Position numbers and translations under genes: made by a program
Shown here: positions 6,096-6,458 of the stretch, piece by piece
Layout: the number at the start of each line of letters is the position of its first letter
Numbering within the stretch: the first letter of the stretch is position 1
Source: Candidatus Brocadiaceae bacterium
GTDB lineage: Bacteria; Planctomycetota; Brocadiia; SM23-32
Direction of reading: 5' to 3'
Length of the DNA: 6,458 nucleotides
Assembly: GCA_030615435.1 (NCBI GenBank)
Contig: JAUWZH010000152.1
Location: 1 to 6,458, forward strand
Notes under the pieces: model-generated
Seen by the model: only the letters and a program-made list of their open reading frames with translations
Databases searched by the model: none
What the model was told of the DNA's origin: nothing

Positions 6096-6101
6096 CCCCT
6101 T
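6096..6101 (-). promoter_or_regulatory. Ribosome-binding site of the PpiD-like gene
   Basis: AAGGGG, 9 nt before the ATG at 6086. It favours this start over the ATG two codons further in (6080). Confidence 0.7.
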
Positions 6102-6261
6102 CGAATCAAGTCAATTGGTCAACCCGGCATGAGAAACATCCTGAGAAGCCATCGCGCCGGAAGTGGCACGCGCGCGCGTCCTCCCAACCCTCCAGGCCTG
6201 GGGAGGCCGAACGCTTCCTTGAGGTTGCCGTTGATGCCATGAGTAGCCCGTGCAACCGGAA

Positions 6262-6290
6262 ATGATAATCGCGCCGCCGAAGAATATCAA
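6262..6290 (-). promoter_or_regulatory. Probable promoter of the PpiD-like gene and ribF
   Basis: TTGATA (6290-6285), a 17-bp spacer, and TATCAT (6267-6262) on the minus strand: 10 of 12 consensus positions. The inferred start near 6255 would give a leader of about 170 nt before the ATG at 6086. It competes with the small reading frame whose ATG is at 6293; both cannot be expressed from this same site. Confidence 0.5.
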
Positions 6291-6412
6291 CATGCAGCGC
6301 CCCGAAGCGAGTTCCTGCTGTAAAACCCTTTACGTACCGGCAAGACGGGAGCATTTAAAAACAGCATACAGAGCAAAACTGCGGAGCGCGGCGTAGAACG
6401 GCGAAAAGCAAG

Positions 6413-6457
6413 CAATTCAAGCGAAGCGTGCCCTTGTGGGCCGCAAGCGTAGAATTG
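6413..6457. repeat. Inverted repeat with 6-bp arms at the window edge
   Basis: CAATTC (6413-6418) and GAATTG (6452-6457) flank a 33-bp centre that contains a small GCCC/GGGC hairpin around a 4-nt loop. The 8-mer GCGTAGAA occurs at 6391-6398 and again at 6447-6454. The arms are short and the structure may continue past the edge, so its nature is open. Confidence 0.3.
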
Positions 6458-6458
6458 A

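Larger units (their letters stand above)
6087..6458. other. Intergenic region at right edge, no convincing gene
   Basis: This 372-bp stretch has more A and T than the genes, especially beyond 6260, and no frame with clear coding character. Besides the promoter it holds a 12-bp alternating CG palindrome (6168-6179), a 10-bp palindrome CCAGGCCTGG (6192-6201) in the presumed leader, and GTAAA/TTTAC arms (6320-6333). A 60-codon frame on the minus strand (6293-6111) starts MLIFFGGAIIISGC, which resembles a lipoprotein signal with the cysteine at 14. It has no basic residue before the hydrophobic run, no good ribosome-binding site, and third codon positions only about 60% G/C, unlike the neighbouring genes. 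Confidence 0.5.

Noticed and set aside
6168..6179. Alternating CG tract as a functional Z-DNA element.
   Set aside because: Only 12 bp and expected now and then in GC-rich DNA; nothing else supports a role.
6087..6458. A tRNA, integron attC site or CRISPR repeat in the right-edge region.
   Set aside because: No cloverleaf arms, no attC core sites (GTTRRRY/RYYYAAC pair) and no regularly spaced repeats could be found.

Overview
The window is a GC-rich bacterial segment in which every convincing gene lies on the minus strand, so transcription runs from right to left. In that order the genes are: a membrane-anchored PpiD/SurA-like protein (4128-6086), ribF for FMN/FAD synthesis (3178-4122), gap for glyceraldehyde-3-phosphate dehydrogenase (1836-2852), pgk for phosphoglycerate kinase (497-1738), and the start of rpe for ribulose-phosphate 3-epimerase (534 down to the left edge, where the window cuts it). 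No rRNA, tRNA, CRISPR array, transposase or phage gene is visible. The PpiD-like protein has an N-terminal membrane anchor followed by folding-factor-like segments, which suggests a diderm bacterium. The style of the GAPDH and of the PpiD-like protein resembles the Planctomycetota/PVC group to me, but that is an impression from memory, not a test.

Layout. Positions 6087-6458 hold no convincing gene. They contain a plausible sigma-70-type promoter (6262-6290) for the first unit, overlapped by a doubtful 60-residue lipoprotein-like reading frame, and short inverted repeats at the edge. The PpiD-like gene and ribF are 5 bp apart and look like one operon. The 325-bp gap between ribF and gap is the main regulatory region. 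It has a small hairpin just after the ribF stop, another hairpin, a perfect 14-bp palindrome, a near-consensus promoter (TTGACA, 17 bp, TATATT) and a leader of about 135 nt with several possible hairpins before a strong ribosome-binding site. gap, pgk and rpe then follow as a carbon-metabolism operon, with pgk and rpe overlapping by 38 bp.

How the genes work together. GAPDH and PGK catalyse consecutive steps of lower glycolysis/gluconeogenesis, and RPE links the same triose/pentose pool to the pentose phosphate pathway. All three also serve in the Calvin cycle, but no phosphoribulokinase or RuBisCO is present here, so autotrophy is not supported. RibF makes flavin cofactors, and the PpiD-like protein probably belongs to envelope protein folding; neither has an evident functional tie to the sugar genes.

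Most of the window is ordinary housekeeping. The most unusual item is the PpiD-like protein: where a parvulin domain would be expected there is an acidic, heptad-length tandem repeat. Other points worth a look are the RPE, which has changes at several usually invariant positions, the GAPDH coenzyme-site signature, and the regulatory region ahead of gap. I did not find evidence for a wholly new system.
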